A DNA stretch of 64,000 nt from Phycisphaerales bacterium (GCA_029246705.1 JAQWMQ010000023.1:62001-126000), one strand, 5' to 3'. Counted from the first letter of the stretch, positions 1 through 9,276 are shown. Numbers and translations are program-made. Notes: generated by a model from the letters alone, not told the origin.

Positions 1-469
1 CCGCCAGCTTCGTCGCTGCATACGGAGAGGTCGGATGCACCGGGGCGTCCTCGCACTTGGGGAGCCCGGGCAGGTCCCCATAGGCGCTGCAGCTTCCGGC
101 ATAGACCAGGCGCCTGACACCAGACCGCCTCGCAGCCTCGAGCACGGCGAGTGTGCCACCGACATTCGTTTCGCAATAGTCGACCGGTTGATCCAGGCTT
201 TCAACCACGGAAACCTTGGCCGCATGATGAAAGACCACGGACGTTCCGGAGAGTGCACTTCGGAGGACATCCTTGTCGAGAACGGAGCCTTCGATCAGGG
301 TGATTCTCGAGGCGACCCCGGCGAGATTGACCGGATCACCGGAACTCAGGTCATCGAGAACCCGGACCTCGGCACCAGTTCGGACCAGTGCTTCGACCAG
401 ATGAGAACCGATGAAGCCCGCTCCTCCGGTGACGCAGACCGTCTGTCCTGACATGCTGGGAAAGTTCAT
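1..469 (-). CDS. NAD-dependent epimerase/dehydratase, partial
   Basis: Extended short-chain dehydrogenase of the sugar-nucleotide epimerase type; the 3' end lies beyond the left edge and about 156 residues are visible. The N-terminus carries the NAD-binding Rossmann motif TGGAGFIGS at about residues 14-22, and the active-site YxxxK motif (YAATK) lies close to the edge. Such enzymes usually epimerise or dehydrate UDP/GDP sugars in the cytoplasm; the substrate cannot be told from this half. Two in-frame ATGs exist, at 469 and 454; neither has a good Shine-Dalgarno, and the shorter form gives the more usual seven residues before the glycine motif. A strong minus-strand terminator ends only about 17 bases upstream of the first ATG. 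Confidence 0.85.
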   Translation of the reverse strand, partial: MNFPSMSGQTVCVTGGAGFIGSHLVEALVRTGAEVRVLDDLSSGDPVNLAGVASRITLIEGSVLDKDVLRSALSGTSVVFHHAAKVSVVESLDQPVDYCETNVGGTLAVLEAARRSGVRRLVYAGSCSAYGDLPGLPKCEDAPVHPTSPYAATKLA

Positions 470-485
470 GGATCCAAGGATAGAC

Positions 486-522
486 AAAAAAAACCGAGAG
501 CCGCGGTTTCCCGCGGCTCTCG
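486..522 (-). terminator. Rho-independent terminator, minus strand
   Basis: A perfect 12-bp GC-rich stem (495-506 with 511-522, loop TTTC) is followed on the minus strand by eight U residues (A-run at 486-493). It can end transcripts from the FHA-sigma gene to the right. It lies directly before the epimerase start, so it could also act as an attenuator in that gene's leader. Confidence 0.85.
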
Positions 523-958
523 AGAGTCTAGCGACCCGGATGATTCATTCCGGACTTCGTTGGCATGACCCCGAGGCCGCCAACGAACGGATTGGATCAA
601 TCCGAATCGACCTTCCCACGACTCCATAGCCATGCATCAGCTCGTATCTTTCACTCATGCTCGGGGGCGGATCCGTATGTGGTCCTTCAGCGGGCGGAGG
701 ACCGAGGCGTAAACCTGTTCATCTGGATCGGAAGTCGACAAGCAACATGAGCAATTGGACGAGCCAATGCTTCTTTCAATCCCTATTCCTACCTTCGAAA
801 CTCTCTCAAGGACATTCTTGCAGGCCGTGAGTGGATATAGCAACCCTTTAAACAGGGTTTTCCATGGAATTGAGGTCGAGGGGACATGAACTGAAAAATC
901 GAAGAGGTTCTCGGCACCCGAAACGTTGAGCACCTTGGAATTCAAGTGAGATTGAGTC
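523..958. other. Non-coding stretch between sigma-factor gene and terminator
   Basis: About 435 bases without a convincing gene. The open frames here have no recognisable protein signal. The only structure I see is a small inverted repeat (842-847 with 854-859, arms AACCCT/AGGGTT). It may be the 3' untranslated region of the sigma-factor mRNA, which would run to the terminator at 486-522, or it may hide a small RNA. Confidence 0.4.
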
Positions 959-1915
959 TCACCCCTCCTCGACTCGAAGTCGCTCGATCTCGTCCCGAAC
1001 AAGCTGGGAGATCCTGCTTTTCGCCTTTCGAATGGCCTGCGGCGACATTTCAAGACGCTGGGCAACATCATCAATCGGCACGTTCCGGCGCCCGTACAAC
1101 TCGAATGCATCCCAGCTTCGTTGCTCGATGCTGGTGGTTTCCCGCACCGTGTCCAGGGCTCGGATGATCAGCTGGCCGAGCCACTCTCGGGCCCACAGCG
1201 TCTCCACACGTTCGGGCTGCTGCTCCATCCATGCAGGGTCCATCGAGGTCTTGCCGCGATCCTTCCGATATCGCTGTCGCATGGCATTCAGGGTCGCGGT
1301 CTTGAGATAGCCCCGGAAACGTCCCATGTTCGGGTCGTATTCAAAACGTTCGGCAGCCTTGAAGAAGCCCGCCATGACCTCATGGATGATGTCGTCGATC
1401 TCGGAAACCGGGCAGCCTGAACGACGCGCGAACCCAGCGATGATAGGTGAATAGATCTGATAGAAGTCCTGCCAGGAGACCTCACGGGAAAGGGTGTCGC
1501 CTTCCTTCAACTTGATCAGGAGCGTGCCTCGCGTCTTGAACTCGGCCGCACTGACGGAGCCGTGCGAAACACGCTTGGGGCGAGGCGGCGTACTCCGTCT
1601 CACGAAGGGATCGCCGAGCAGTTCCACCATGAAGCTCATGCCACCGAGTTCGACGCGGTCACCAGCACAGAGCTGGATCCGTTCGCCGCCGTCGAGCTTC
1701 ATCCAGTTGACGCCCGTTCCCTGGCTGCTCCCCGCATCCTCGATCTCCCAACCGGTGTCGGTCAGGTGAATGATGGCATGCTCGCGGGAGATGCTGGGTT
1801 CCGGGACGGCCACGTCGGCCTCACTTCCACGACCAAGGGTGCTCCTGACCGCGGATATCGAGATGGTACTACCGTCCCAACCGTCGGGTTCGAGCTTGAT
1901 GATTCTGTCACTCAT
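959..1915 (-). CDS. FHA domain-sigma-70 (ECF-like) fusion protein
   Basis: A 318-residue protein joining two signalling modules. The N-terminus is a forkhead-associated domain, with the phosphothreonine-binding signature LGRGS at about residue 27 and SREHA at about residue 44. After a short linker comes a sigma-70 region 2-like segment (about residues 130-200, including FRGYLKTATLNAMRQRYRK) and a region 4-like helix-turn-helix (about 250-305, VPIDDVAQRLEMSPQAIRKA). I infer a sigma factor whose activity or location depends on binding a Ser/Thr-phosphorylated partner. The ATG at 1915 has GGAG eight bases upstream and is preferred over an in-frame TTG at 1942. Planctomycetes carry many unusual ECF sigma factors, but I cannot assign this one to a numbered group. 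Confidence 0.85.
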   Translation of the reverse strand: MSDRIIKLEPDGWDGSTISISAVRSTLGRGSEADVAVPEPSISREHAIIHLTDTGWEIEDAGSSQGTGVNWMKLDGGERIQLCAGDRVELGGMSFMVELLGDPFVRRSTPPRPKRVSHGSVSAAEFKTRGTLLIKLKEGDTLSREVSWQDFYQIYSPIIAGFARRSGCPVSEIDDIIHEVMAGFFKAAERFEYDPNMGRFRGYLKTATLNAMRQRYRKDRGKTSMDPAWMEQQPERVETLWAREWLGQLIIRALDTVRETTSIEQRSWDAFELYGRRNVPIDDVAQRLEMSPQAIRKAKSRISQLVRDEIERLRVEEG

Positions 1916-1977
1916 GCGAGGACTCCGATGGAAGTGAGGCAAGACGTGAGCATCTTCCTGCTTGCGAGGCTAGCAAC

Positions 1978-2955
1978 TCAAGCAGACTCTGAACGCATCG
2001 TGACCTCGGACTGTGGGTACGGAATGCTGATGTTCTGGGCATCGAAGGCGATCTTGGCCTTTTCGAGGAAGTCGACGCGGTAGGCCCAGAAGTCGGCCTT
2101 TTCGACCCAGACCCTGATGAGCATGTCTACCGAACTGTCCCCGAGGTTTCCAACCTTGATGACCGGCTCTGGATCGTGCAGCGAACGGGCATCCTCGTCG
2201 ATGAGCTTCTTGATCACGCCTCGAGCCTGCTCGATATCGTCGTCGTAACCGATACCGATCGTGATCTCCACCCTTCTGGTCTTCTCGATGGAATAGTTGA
2301 TCAGGGATGAAGTCGAGAGCTGCCCGTTCGGGATGACCACCCGTCGGTTGTCGCCGGTCGTCATGATGGTGTTGAAGATCTGGATCTCCTTGACCGATCC
2401 GCTGAACCCCTTGGCTTCGATGAAGTCACCGATCTTGTAGGGCTTGAGCAGGAGGATGATGACACCCCCGGCAAAGTTCTGCAGCGTGTCCTTCAAGGCG
2501 AAACCGACTGCGAGGGAAGCAGCACCGATGATGAAGCCCAGACTGGCGGTCGGCACCCCGAGCATGCCGAGAACCATGATCAGCAGAAGAATCCTCAGGC
2601 CGATACGAAGCACGCTCATGACGAAGAGCCGCACCGAGTCCTCGATGTCACGCAGCTTGAAGCCACGGCTCACGCCTCCGATGATGATCTTGATGATGAA
2701 CAGACCGATCAACAGCCAGATCACCGCGAAGAGGATCTTGGGCAGGTACTCGACCGAGTATGTCTGGACGATCTCCCAGAGCGCGGCACCCTTGTCCTGC
2801 AGATCCGACATGGACTTGACGTTCGTGACGGAGGACAAGGACTCCTTCGCCTTGTCAAGATCACCGGAGGATGCAGCTGCGCCGGCTTCCTCGGTGGGTT
2901 TCGTGTCAGGCGTGGCCTGAGTCAATGCGAGCATCAATGATTGAATGACAGACAT
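1978..2955 (-). CDS. MscS-family mechanosensitive ion channel
   Basis: A 325-residue inner-membrane channel that opens under membrane tension and releases solutes on hypo-osmotic shock. After a polar N-terminus there are two hydrophobic helices (about residues 70-95 and 105-130) and then a pore-lining helix rich in Gly and Ala (LGFIIGAASLAVGFALKD, about 140-160). The conserved beta-domain start follows (KPYKIGDFIE), then the alpha/beta cytoplasmic part. Length and domain order fit small MscS proteins. It lies 62 bases upstream of the FHA-sigma gene on the same strand and diverges from purU. Confidence 0.93.
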   Translation of the reverse strand: MSVIQSLMLALTQATPDTKPTEEAGAAASSGDLDKAKESLSSVTNVKSMSDLQDKGAALWEIVQTYSVEYLPKILFAVIWLLIGLFIIKIIIGGVSRGFKLRDIEDSVRLFVMSVLRIGLRILLLIMVLGMLGVPTASLGFIIGAASLAVGFALKDTLQNFAGGVIILLLKPYKIGDFIEAKGFSGSVKEIQIFNTIMTTGDNRRVVIPNGQLSTSSLINYSIEKTRRVEITIGIGYDDDIEQARGVIKKLIDEDARSLHDPEPVIKVGNLGDSSVDMLIRVWVEKADFWAYRVDFLEKAKIAFDAQNISIPYPQSEVTMRSESA

Positions 2956-3109
2956 GGTCTAAATGATCTCCAAAATGGTCCCCCCGGAATACGATCCGGA
3001 CGTGGAGGATGCTACCAAACTGGATACGGTCGCAAGAGGTGACCCGGGGCAGGCTCGATCCGGCCGACCACTTGCAGATTTTCACGGGTTCACCATGATG
3101 GTCGGAGCC

Positions 3110-3976
3110 ATGAGCAACCAAGCCAGAGCGCATGCAACCCTTCTCATCAGCTGCCCGGATCGGGCGGGAATCGTCGCGGATCTGGCCGGCTTCGTGCATC
3201 AGCGAGGCTGCAACATCACGAGTGTCGACCAGTCGGTGGATATCGAGCACGAACTCTTCAGAATGAGGATGGTCGTCGAGTCGGTTGCCCCCGAATTCCA
3301 GGAGAACACCTTCCGGGTTGAACTCGAGAAACTCGCCGAGCAGCATGGTCTCCAGTGGACGCTGCATTTCGCCAGCGAGCGGTCCCGCCTCGCCATCATG
3401 TGCACCCGGGAGCCCCACTGCCTTCACGACATTCTCCAGCGGCATGAATCGGGTGAGCTCGACTGCGACATACCAGTGGTGGTTTCAAACCACGATTCGC
3501 TGAGACCGATCGCGGAATTCTTCGAGATCCCCTTCGTGCACATCCCGGTGGATGCCGGCAGCAAGGAGGAGAGCGAGAATCACCTGCGCAGCTGCCTGGA
3601 GGGGCATCAGATCGACGTGCTGATCCTTGCACGCTACATGCAGGTGCTGTCGCCCGGGTTCGTCGATGAATGGCCGAACAGGATCATCAACATCCATCAC
3701 TCTTTCCTTCCCGCATTCGCTGGCGCATCGCCGTACCGACAGGCTCACGAACGAGGCGTGAAGATCATCGGAGCGACCGCACACTACGTGACCTCCGAAC
3801 TCGATGCCGGTCCGATCATCACCCAGGACGTCATCGACTGCTCGCACCGTGATGGAATCGCCGATCTCGTGCGGAAGGGTCGGGATGCGGAACGGACCTC
3901 CCTTGCACGAGCGGTCCGATGTCACATCGAACGAAAACTGCTGGTTCAGGGTGATCGAGTCGTGGTGTTCGACTGA
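3110..3976 (+). CDS. purU: Formyltetrahydrofolate deformylase
   Basis: Hydrolyses 10-formyltetrahydrofolate to formate and tetrahydrofolate, balancing the one-carbon pool and supplying formate for purine synthesis. The 288-residue protein has an N-terminal ACT domain (about residues 8-85, starting LLISCPDRAGIVADLAGF) and a C-terminal formyltransferase-fold domain. The catalytic region INIHHSFLPAFAGASPY lies at about 192-208 and the conserved Asp is in SELDAGPII (about 230). The frame is open from 2963, but ATG 3110 (MSNQARAHATLL) gives the normal family length and has GGAG just upstream. It is convergent with the next gene, 18 bases apart. Confidence 0.95.
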   Translation: MSNQARAHATLLISCPDRAGIVADLAGFVHQRGCNITSVDQSVDIEHELFRMRMVVESVAPEFQENTFRVELEKLAEQHGLQWTLHFASERSRLAIMCTREPHCLHDILQRHESGELDCDIPVVVSNHDSLRPIAEFFEIPFVHIPVDAGSKEESENHLRSCLEGHQIDVLILARYMQVLSPGFVDEWPNRIINIHHSFLPAFAGASPYRQAHERGVKIIGATAHYVTSELDAGPIITQDVIDCSHRDGIADLVRKGRDAERTSLARAVRCHIERKLLVQGDRVVVFD

Positions 3977-3994
3977 AGCGTGCATCAACCGAGG

Positions 3995-4864
3995 TCAGAG
4001 CTGAAGGAGCTTCGCAAGAAGACCCCGCAACTGATCGAGATCCCTGGAGCTCGCCATATCGATGAGTGGACGCCGGTAGGTGGCGGCAAGCTCTCGTTCA
4101 CTCCTGGTACCAGCGCCTCCCGGCAGGGCGATCACCACGTCTCCCGAAAGCACCACGATGTGATTGCGAGAGCGCTCATCGGTGCCTTCGTCTCCACGTG
4201 CGGGGAGATGGGTCCTGATCACGTTCTCGATCCAGGGGTTCGGGTAGCCGGGAAGTTCTCCCGCAGGAAGAATCCCCGTGATCCGTCCCACTCGATGGGG
4301 CACCGAGGCGAAACCTCGAGCCACCGCCTCCATGACACCCCCACCACCGCCACAGACCAGATCCAGGTTCATCACGGCCAGTTGCCTGCCGAGCGGGACT
4401 GCCAGGGACTCATGAGCATCAACCCCACTCCCGATGACGGCAACCGAGGGAAGTCGCCCACGGGAGCTGGTACGCGGAGCATCGATCGTCCGCTCGACTT
4501 CCTGGCCGAAGGAGAACTCGACGGTGTGCCCATCGGGATCGGCGACGAAGCACCAGGTTCCGACCGGAGGTCCCGATTCGACCGGCCCCTCCAGAAGGAT
4601 GCCCGAACGTTCCGCCCGGGCGGCCAGTTCGATGACCCGTTCCCGGGAATCGACCGCGAATCCGAGATGAGAGAATGGTTTCAGGGGAGCAATCGGCGTG
4701 GTTTCAGCAAGGACCAGGGCGAAGGGACGGGAGCCATCGCTGATCCAGGCGACCTTGTCTCGAAGATGCACCGGATGCATGTCGGCCCATGACTCGTAGA
4801 ACGCAAGACTTCGGTTGAGATCGGAAACCGCAAGCGCAAGATGACTCAGTCCGAGATCGGTCAT
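3995..4864 (-). CDS. VOC (glyoxalase-like)-LOG family fusion protein
   Basis: A 289-residue fusion. Residues about 1-130 form a vicinal-oxygen-chelate domain (starts LSHLALAVSDLNRSLAFYES, ends VADPDGHTVEFSFG), the fold of glyoxalase I and fosfomycin-resistance enzymes. Residues about 148-289 resemble the LOG/TIGR00725-type Rossmann family: an AVIGSG start, GGGGGVMEAVARGF, and the signature PGGAGTRSERE, close to the canonical PGGxGTxxE. LOG proteins are nucleotide or nucleoside-monophosphate binding proteins, some of them cytokinin-releasing phosphoribohydrolases. The joint function is unknown. The start ATG 4864 matches the beginning of the VOC fold; longer open frame upstream is not protein-like. 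Confidence 0.8.
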   Translation of the reverse strand: MTDLGLSHLALAVSDLNRSLAFYESWADMHPVHLRDKVAWISDGSRPFALVLAETTPIAPLKPFSHLGFAVDSRERVIELAARAERSGILLEGPVESGPPVGTWCFVADPDGHTVEFSFGQEVERTIDAPRTSSRGRLPSVAVIGSGVDAHESLAVPLGRQLAVMNLDLVCGGGGGVMEAVARGFASVPHRVGRITGILPAGELPGYPNPWIENVIRTHLPARGDEGTDERSRNHIVVLSGDVVIALPGGAGTRSERELAATYRRPLIDMASSRDLDQLRGLLAKLLQL

Positions 4865-4880
4865 GCGCGGTTCCAGCGAG

Positions 4881-5630
4881 TCAGTTGCAGAGTCCCCAGT
4901 TGCCCAGGAGCGAGGAGAGGTCGGCACCACCCACGAACCCATCACCGTCGAGATCCCCCTCGACATCGTTGGTTCCCCACACGCTGAGCAGTCGGGCGAG
5001 ATCCGAGCCGCCGACTTCACCATCACCGTCAAGATCACCCTGGCAGCTGCAATCATCGGGCACGCCGTCACCATTGCAGTCCGGAGCGACTTCGAGCCGG
5101 AGACAGGCGGAGATGAAGCTGCCCTGGTCACCGGATTGCCGGTCACTGATCTGAAGCTGCCAGATGCCGCTGGGGTTCACGCCGATGAAACCGGAGAGCG
5201 ACTGCTGGGGACGAAGGCTGCCGGCCAGGACGGGCGATCCGTCGATGGTGCAGGTCTCGTCCGCTGCCTCGAGGGCGTCGTCTTCGAGACTCGCGAGGAT
5301 GTTGTCGCCTCCACAGCCGAAGGGGCCGGGAAAACCTGCAGGCACCATTCCGACCCGATCCAGCAGGTCGACCGAAGTCGTGCCGTCTGGAGCGATGAGC
5401 CGGACCACGAGGTCGCCCACCCAGGGGTGTTCGATTTCAAGTTCGAGACGGGCACCGAGCACCACCTGGGTGTCGGATCCACCCGGGATCTCGAACACCG
5501 CGGTCGAACCGCTCGAGGAACCGTCAGGAATGACGAAACCGGAAGTCGAACAGGCGTCGAGCCCCTCACCCACCGAAGTGGCGGAGAGGACCAGGGGAAG
5601 AACGCAGAAGCCGTACGTCTTGAGTGTCAT
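4881..5630 (-). CDS. Secreted P-domain protein with dockerin-like calcium repeats
   Basis: A 249-residue exported protein. An N-terminal signal peptide (MTLKTYGFCVLPLVLSATSV) is followed by a proprotein-convertase P-like beta domain (HPWVGDLVVRLIAPDGT at about residues 60-76, later NPSGIWQLQISDRQSGDQG). Then come a DCNGDGVPDDC block and two EF-hand-like repeats (GDLDGDGEVGGSDLARLL and GDLDGDGFVGGADLSSLL). Such repeats are common at the C-termini of Phycisphaerae exported proteins and resemble dockerin calcium loops. The start overlaps the stop of the lipase-like gene as ATGA, so the two are translationally coupled. Confidence 0.85.
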   Translation of the reverse strand: MTLKTYGFCVLPLVLSATSVGEGLDACSTSGFVIPDGSSSGSTAVFEIPGGSDTQVVLGARLELEIEHPWVGDLVVRLIAPDGTTSVDLLDRVGMVPAGFPGPFGCGGDNILASLEDDALEAADETCTIDGSPVLAGSLRPQQSLSGFIGVNPSGIWQLQISDRQSGDQGSFISACLRLEVAPDCNGDGVPDDCSCQGDLDGDGEVGGSDLARLLSVWGTNDVEGDLDGDGFVGGADLSSLLGNWGLCN

Positions 5631-7507
5631 CGTGCTGCCTCCGCGCTGAGTTCGACGTTTCGATCGGGATCCTTGCACTGCGGCGGGTCGCGCATCAGGC
5701 GGGTGTGGCACCAACCGGTCTTGTGCCCACCATTGTTCGCTCCATCGAGTTGCCCGGCGTACCTTTCGACGGTGCCGTCGTCGGGATCGGACAGCAGCAC
5801 ATCGGTGACGATCTGGCAGTAATCGTAGAACCAGCCGTCAGTGAAGGAGGTCGTCCAGAACCACACGTCCTCGCGGACCCAGCTGGGGATGAAGGAAAGC
5901 CAGGCCGCGGACGCCTCGTAGGTCATGTCGTAGTTGGTGCCGCACCCGATACCGAAGACCTCGCCGAGGACGGCGGCGTTGCCGGCGAGAGCGGTGCCCT
6001 GCCAGGGAACACCGACACCCTGGATCCGTCGCTCACCGGTCGGCCAGTCGAGCGCGCTCCAGTAGAAGGTGTAGAGATGTGCGGCGGCGTTGCCACCCTG
6101 GGAGTGCCCGGCAATGCCCATGGACTTGTAGGAGCGCCCTCGAGCCTCGAACTGAAGCGCGAAGGTGTCGTGAGAGACGTTCGCGCCGTAGTCCTCGAAC
6201 AGCTCTACATCACCGGAGAAGTCATCGGTTCTCCAGGGGAACAGGTCGGTGCAGTAACCGTGGGAGATCAACAGGACATGCCCACCGGGAGAAAGCAGCC
6301 CCTGCTCGGGTGGGGTCGAGCCGGAGACGACCTGCCCGGAGCGGCCGCCGAGCATGGCTTGCGAGACCACCCGGGTGGACGCGATATCCGGCGTGATGAC
6401 GCCATCGATGAGACTGTCGGGTGCCGCGTCATGGGCAAGGAGGACGAACCCCTCACTGGTATGGGCGCGCAGGGCACGAAGACTCAGGCTGGCCGGGTCG
6501 ACTCCGGCCAGGGTGATCCAGTTCGGATCGAAGCGGAGTGAACAACTCGAAGGACCGCCATTCCCGGGCAGCTGGTGCATGCGAGCCGCCCAGCAGACCG
6601 GCACCTCGACGCCTGAAGCATCACGGCCCCAGATCTCGCAGCCGATCGCGACTCTTCTTGGGCCGGTGGTTTCATCCTCGGCGAGCAGCGATACGGGAAT
6701 GTCCAGATCGACTCGACCATTGGCGGACTGCTTGAGAACGACATCACCGGCAAAGGTCAGCTCGGGTCGGACCACGCGCATGATCTGCTGCGTGGTGCGA
6801 AGGCGCTCGATGCCTCGCGAGTCCCGGGCACGAACGACGGTATGAACCGTCCAGTCCCCGAGCTGGTCGGGCGTGAAGCTGGCCACGCGATCGGGACCGT
6901 CGACCTGGAGCGGAACCAACTGCTCCTGGCCCAGCGGACCACGCAGGCGAACGGTTCCTTCGAGCAGCTCGCCTCCAAGCAGGGTCGCATGCAGCCCGAC
7001 CGATGATCCGAGCAGGGTCGAACGCGTGTCGAGATGGGTCTTGAGGATGAGATCATCCTGGCCGTCGGCAAGCAGGATCCAACCGGCGCCTCCGGTCCCC
7101 GGATCCTTGACCAGGATCTGCACCAGGTCGGCATCAGGCGGAAGCGTCAGGGTTCGAGCGACCGCACCGGGAACCAGGGCATCGACACCCGTGAATCGAC
7201 TGGGTTCGGACTTCAGGCCCGGCTGGCTTCGAAGCTCGAGCTGCCACGCCTCGGCGTTGTCGGCAAGAACCGCGACCATCGACTTGCCCGGACCCGGAAC
7301 CAGATGTTCCAGTTGGGCGGCGATGTCGTCATGTGGAAGGAGCGCCGTCCACGATGAGGTCGAGGAATCCGCCGGATCCGGAAGGCACACCCGACCAGAG
7401 AGAATGTCCTCGGGCGGGGCGGCGACATCCTTGGCTTCGACCTGGTCCGTCGAAATCATGCCGGCGCTGGAAAAGGCACAAAGCAAGGCCAGTGCTGTAT
7501 TGATCAT
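5627..7507 (-). CDS. Secreted alpha/beta hydrolase, conditioned-medium-factor-like
   Basis: A 626-residue exported protein with an N-terminal signal peptide (MINTALALLCAFSSAG). The first about 400 residues are beta-rich and of unknown role. The C-terminal part has the lipase/esterase nucleophile elbow GHSQGG (Ser about residue 468) and conserved blocks GVPWQGTALAGN, GCGTNYDMTYEASAAWLS, GHKTGWCHTRLMRDP. I recall these blocks from bacterial proteins annotated as conditioned medium factor, named after the Dictyostelium density signal. The bacterial function is not established. It is coupled to the downstream P-domain gene. The start follows the atp-operon terminator by about 50 bases. Confidence 0.75.
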   Translation of the reverse strand: MINTALALLCAFSSAGMISTDQVEAKDVAAPPEDILSGRVCLPDPADSSTSSWTALLPHDDIAAQLEHLVPGPGKSMVAVLADNAEAWQLELRSQPGLKSEPSRFTGVDALVPGAVARTLTLPPDADLVQILVKDPGTGGAGWILLADGQDDLILKTHLDTRSTLLGSSVGLHATLLGGELLEGTVRLRGPLGQEQLVPLQVDGPDRVASFTPDQLGDWTVHTVVRARDSRGIERLRTTQQIMRVVRPELTFAGDVVLKQSANGRVDLDIPVSLLAEDETTGPRRVAIGCEIWGRDASGVEVPVCWAARMHQLPGNGGPSSCSLRFDPNWITLAGVDPASLSLRALRAHTSEGFVLLAHDAAPDSLIDGVITPDIASTRVVSQAMLGGRSGQVVSGSTPPEQGLLSPGGHVLLISHGYCTDLFPWRTDDFSGDVELFEDYGANVSHDTFALQFEARGRSYKSMGIAGHSQGGNAAAHLYTFYWSALDWPTGERRIQGVGVPWQGTALAGNAAVLGEVFGIGCGTNYDMTYEASAAWLSFIPSWVREDVWFWTTSFTDGWFYDYCQIVTDVLLSDPDDGTVERYAGQLDGANNGGHKTGWCHTRLMRDPPQCKDPDRNVELSAEAAR

Positions 7508-7556
7508 GACTCACAGGATAAACGAACCAGTTGAAAATTCAGGCACGGACCCGGCT

Positions 7557-7610
7557 AAAAACCCAAAAGCAAGCCTGCGCTGCCGTGAAGACGGCAGCGC
7601 AGGCTTGCTT
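7557..7610 (-). terminator. Terminator of the atp operon
   Basis: A perfect 20-bp stem (7567-7586 with 7591-7610, loop GAAG) followed on the minus strand by a U-rich tract (TTTTGGGTTTTT). It lies about 28 bases beyond the atpA stop and separates the ATP synthase operon from the lipase-like gene. Confidence 0.9.
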
Positions 7611-7638
7611 GAAGGCGGAGATTTGAAACCCGATCGGG

Positions 7639-9192
7639 TCAGCTGCTCGGGACCCAGTTGGACTTGAAGTCCCTGACGGCCTCGAGGAACTCGTCGTCGA
7701 TGCCCTTGAAGGACTGGCTCGCGACCAGCTTCTCGCGCAGCTCCTTCTTGGGGCCACGGAAGTATTCGAGCAGTGCCTGCTCGAAGTCGTCGACCTTGTC
7801 GAGATCGATGTCGTCGAGAATGCCCTTCGATCCCGCGAAGATCGCGATGCACTGGTCGATGACCTCGAACGGGGTGTACTGCCCCTGCTTGAGGAGTTCG
7901 ACCATTCGACCACCACGGTCGAGCTGTCGCTGCGAGGCGGCATCGAGGTCGGTGCCCAGCTGGGCGAAGGCTTCCAGTTCACGGAAGGCGGCGAGGTCGA
8001 GACGCAGCGAACCTGCGACCTCCTTCATCGCCTTGATCTGGGCACTGCCGCCCACGCGGGAGACGGAGATGCCGACGTTGATTGCCGGTCGAACACCAGC
8101 GGCGAACAGTTCCGGCTGGAGGTAGATCTGACCATCGGTGATGGAGATGACGTTGGTCGGGATGTACGCCGAGACGTCGCCTTCCTGGGTCTCGATGATG
8201 GGAAGCGCGGTGAGTGAACCGCCTCCGTTCTCATCCGAGAGCTTGGTCGCACGTTCGAGCAGACGACTGTGGAGATAGAACACGTCACCGGGGTACGCTT
8301 CACGACCGGGCGGACGTCGAAGCAGCAGTGACAGTTCGCGGTAGGCGACGGCCTGCTTGGAGAGGTCGTCGTACACGCAGAGGACGTGCTTGGGGGTCTT
8401 GCCCTCCTTGCCCTTCCACATGAAGTACTCGCCCATCGCGGTACCCGAATAGGGCGCGATGTACTGGAGGGGTGCCGGGGATGCGGCACCGGCGGCGACC
8501 ACGATCGTGTAGTCGAGTGCGCCGTGCTCGCGGAGCGAGTCGACCACGCCTGCGATCGTCGATTCCTTCTGACCGACTGCCACATAGATACAGACGACCG
8601 CTTCTTCGGTCCCCCAGAATTCCTTCTGGTTGATGATGGCGTCGATGCAGACCGCGGTCTTGCCGGTCTTGCGGTCACCGATGACGAGCTCGCGCTGGCC
8701 ACGACCCACGGGAATCATGGAGTCGACGGCCTTGATGCCGAACTGCATCGGCTGGTTCACCGGCTGTCGATAGGCGATGCCCGGGGCGACGATGTCGACC
8801 TTCCGGGATTCAGCGGCCTCGATGTCACCCAGGCCGTCGATGGGATTGCCGAGAGGGTCGACGACCCTTCCGAGCATGCCTTCGCCGACGGGGACCTCGA
8901 GGAGACGCCCGGTCGCCCGGACAGTGTCACCCTCGCGGATGCCGGTGGTTTCTCCGTAGAGCACGGCACCGACGGTGTCCTGCTCCAGGTTCATGGCCTG
9001 TCCCATGACCGAGCCATGCTCGCCCTGGAACTCGAGCAGTTCGCCCGCCATGACCTTGCTCAGTCCGTAGACGCGGGCGATACCGTCGCCCACTTCGACA
9101 ACCTGTCCGACTTCGGAGATCTCGAGTTCGCTTGCGAACTGTTCGATTTCCTGCTTGATGACGGAAGTGATCTCGTCAGTCTTGATCTTCAC
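7639..9192 (-). CDS. atpA: F1 ATP synthase subunit alpha
   Basis: The non-catalytic nucleotide-binding subunit of the F1 head, forming the alpha3beta3 ring. At 517 residues it has normal length. It starts with [19 protein letters not shown], carries the P-loop [11 protein letters not shown] at about residues 170-180, and has the alpha signature [14 protein letters not shown] at about 370. It is the last gene of the operon: a strong terminator follows within 30 bases, so gamma, beta and epsilon subunits must be encoded elsewhere. Confidence 0.98.
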   Translation of the reverse strand: MKIKTDEITSVIKQEIEQFASELEISEVGQVVEVGDGIARVYGLSKVMAGELLEFQGEHGSVMGQAMNLEQDTVGAVLYGETTGIREGDTVRATGRLLEVPVGEGMLGRVVDPLGNPIDGLGDIEAAESRKVDIVAPGIAYRQPVNQPMQFGIKAVDSMIPVGRGQRELVIGDRKTGKTAVCIDAIINQKEFWGTEEAVVCIYVAVGQKESTIAGVVDSLREHGALDYTIVVAAGAASPAPLQYIAPYSGTAMGEYFMWKGKEGKTPKHVLCVYDDLSKQAVAYRELSLLLRRPPGREAYPGDVFYLHSRLLERATKLSDENGGGSLTALPIIETQEGDVSAYIPTNVISITDGQIYLQPELFAAGVRPAINVGISVSRVGGSAQIKAMKEVAGSLRLDLAAFRELEAFAQLGTDLDAASQRQLDRGGRMVELLKQGQYTPFEVIDQCIAIFAGSKGILDDIDLDKVDDFEQALLEYFRGPKKELREKLVASQSFKGIDDEFLEAVRDFKSNWVPSS

Positions 9193-9276
9193 GGCCTGTT
9201 CCTCGGTTCGTCCGAATCATCTGATCGACACGGAATCGTGCCGACGGGTTCTGGTTCTGTACCAGGAGAGCGCTGT

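Noticed and set aside
4863-5822. A 319-codon open frame on the plus strand
   Set aside because: Antisense to the P-domain protein gene, which has a signal peptide and calcium repeats.
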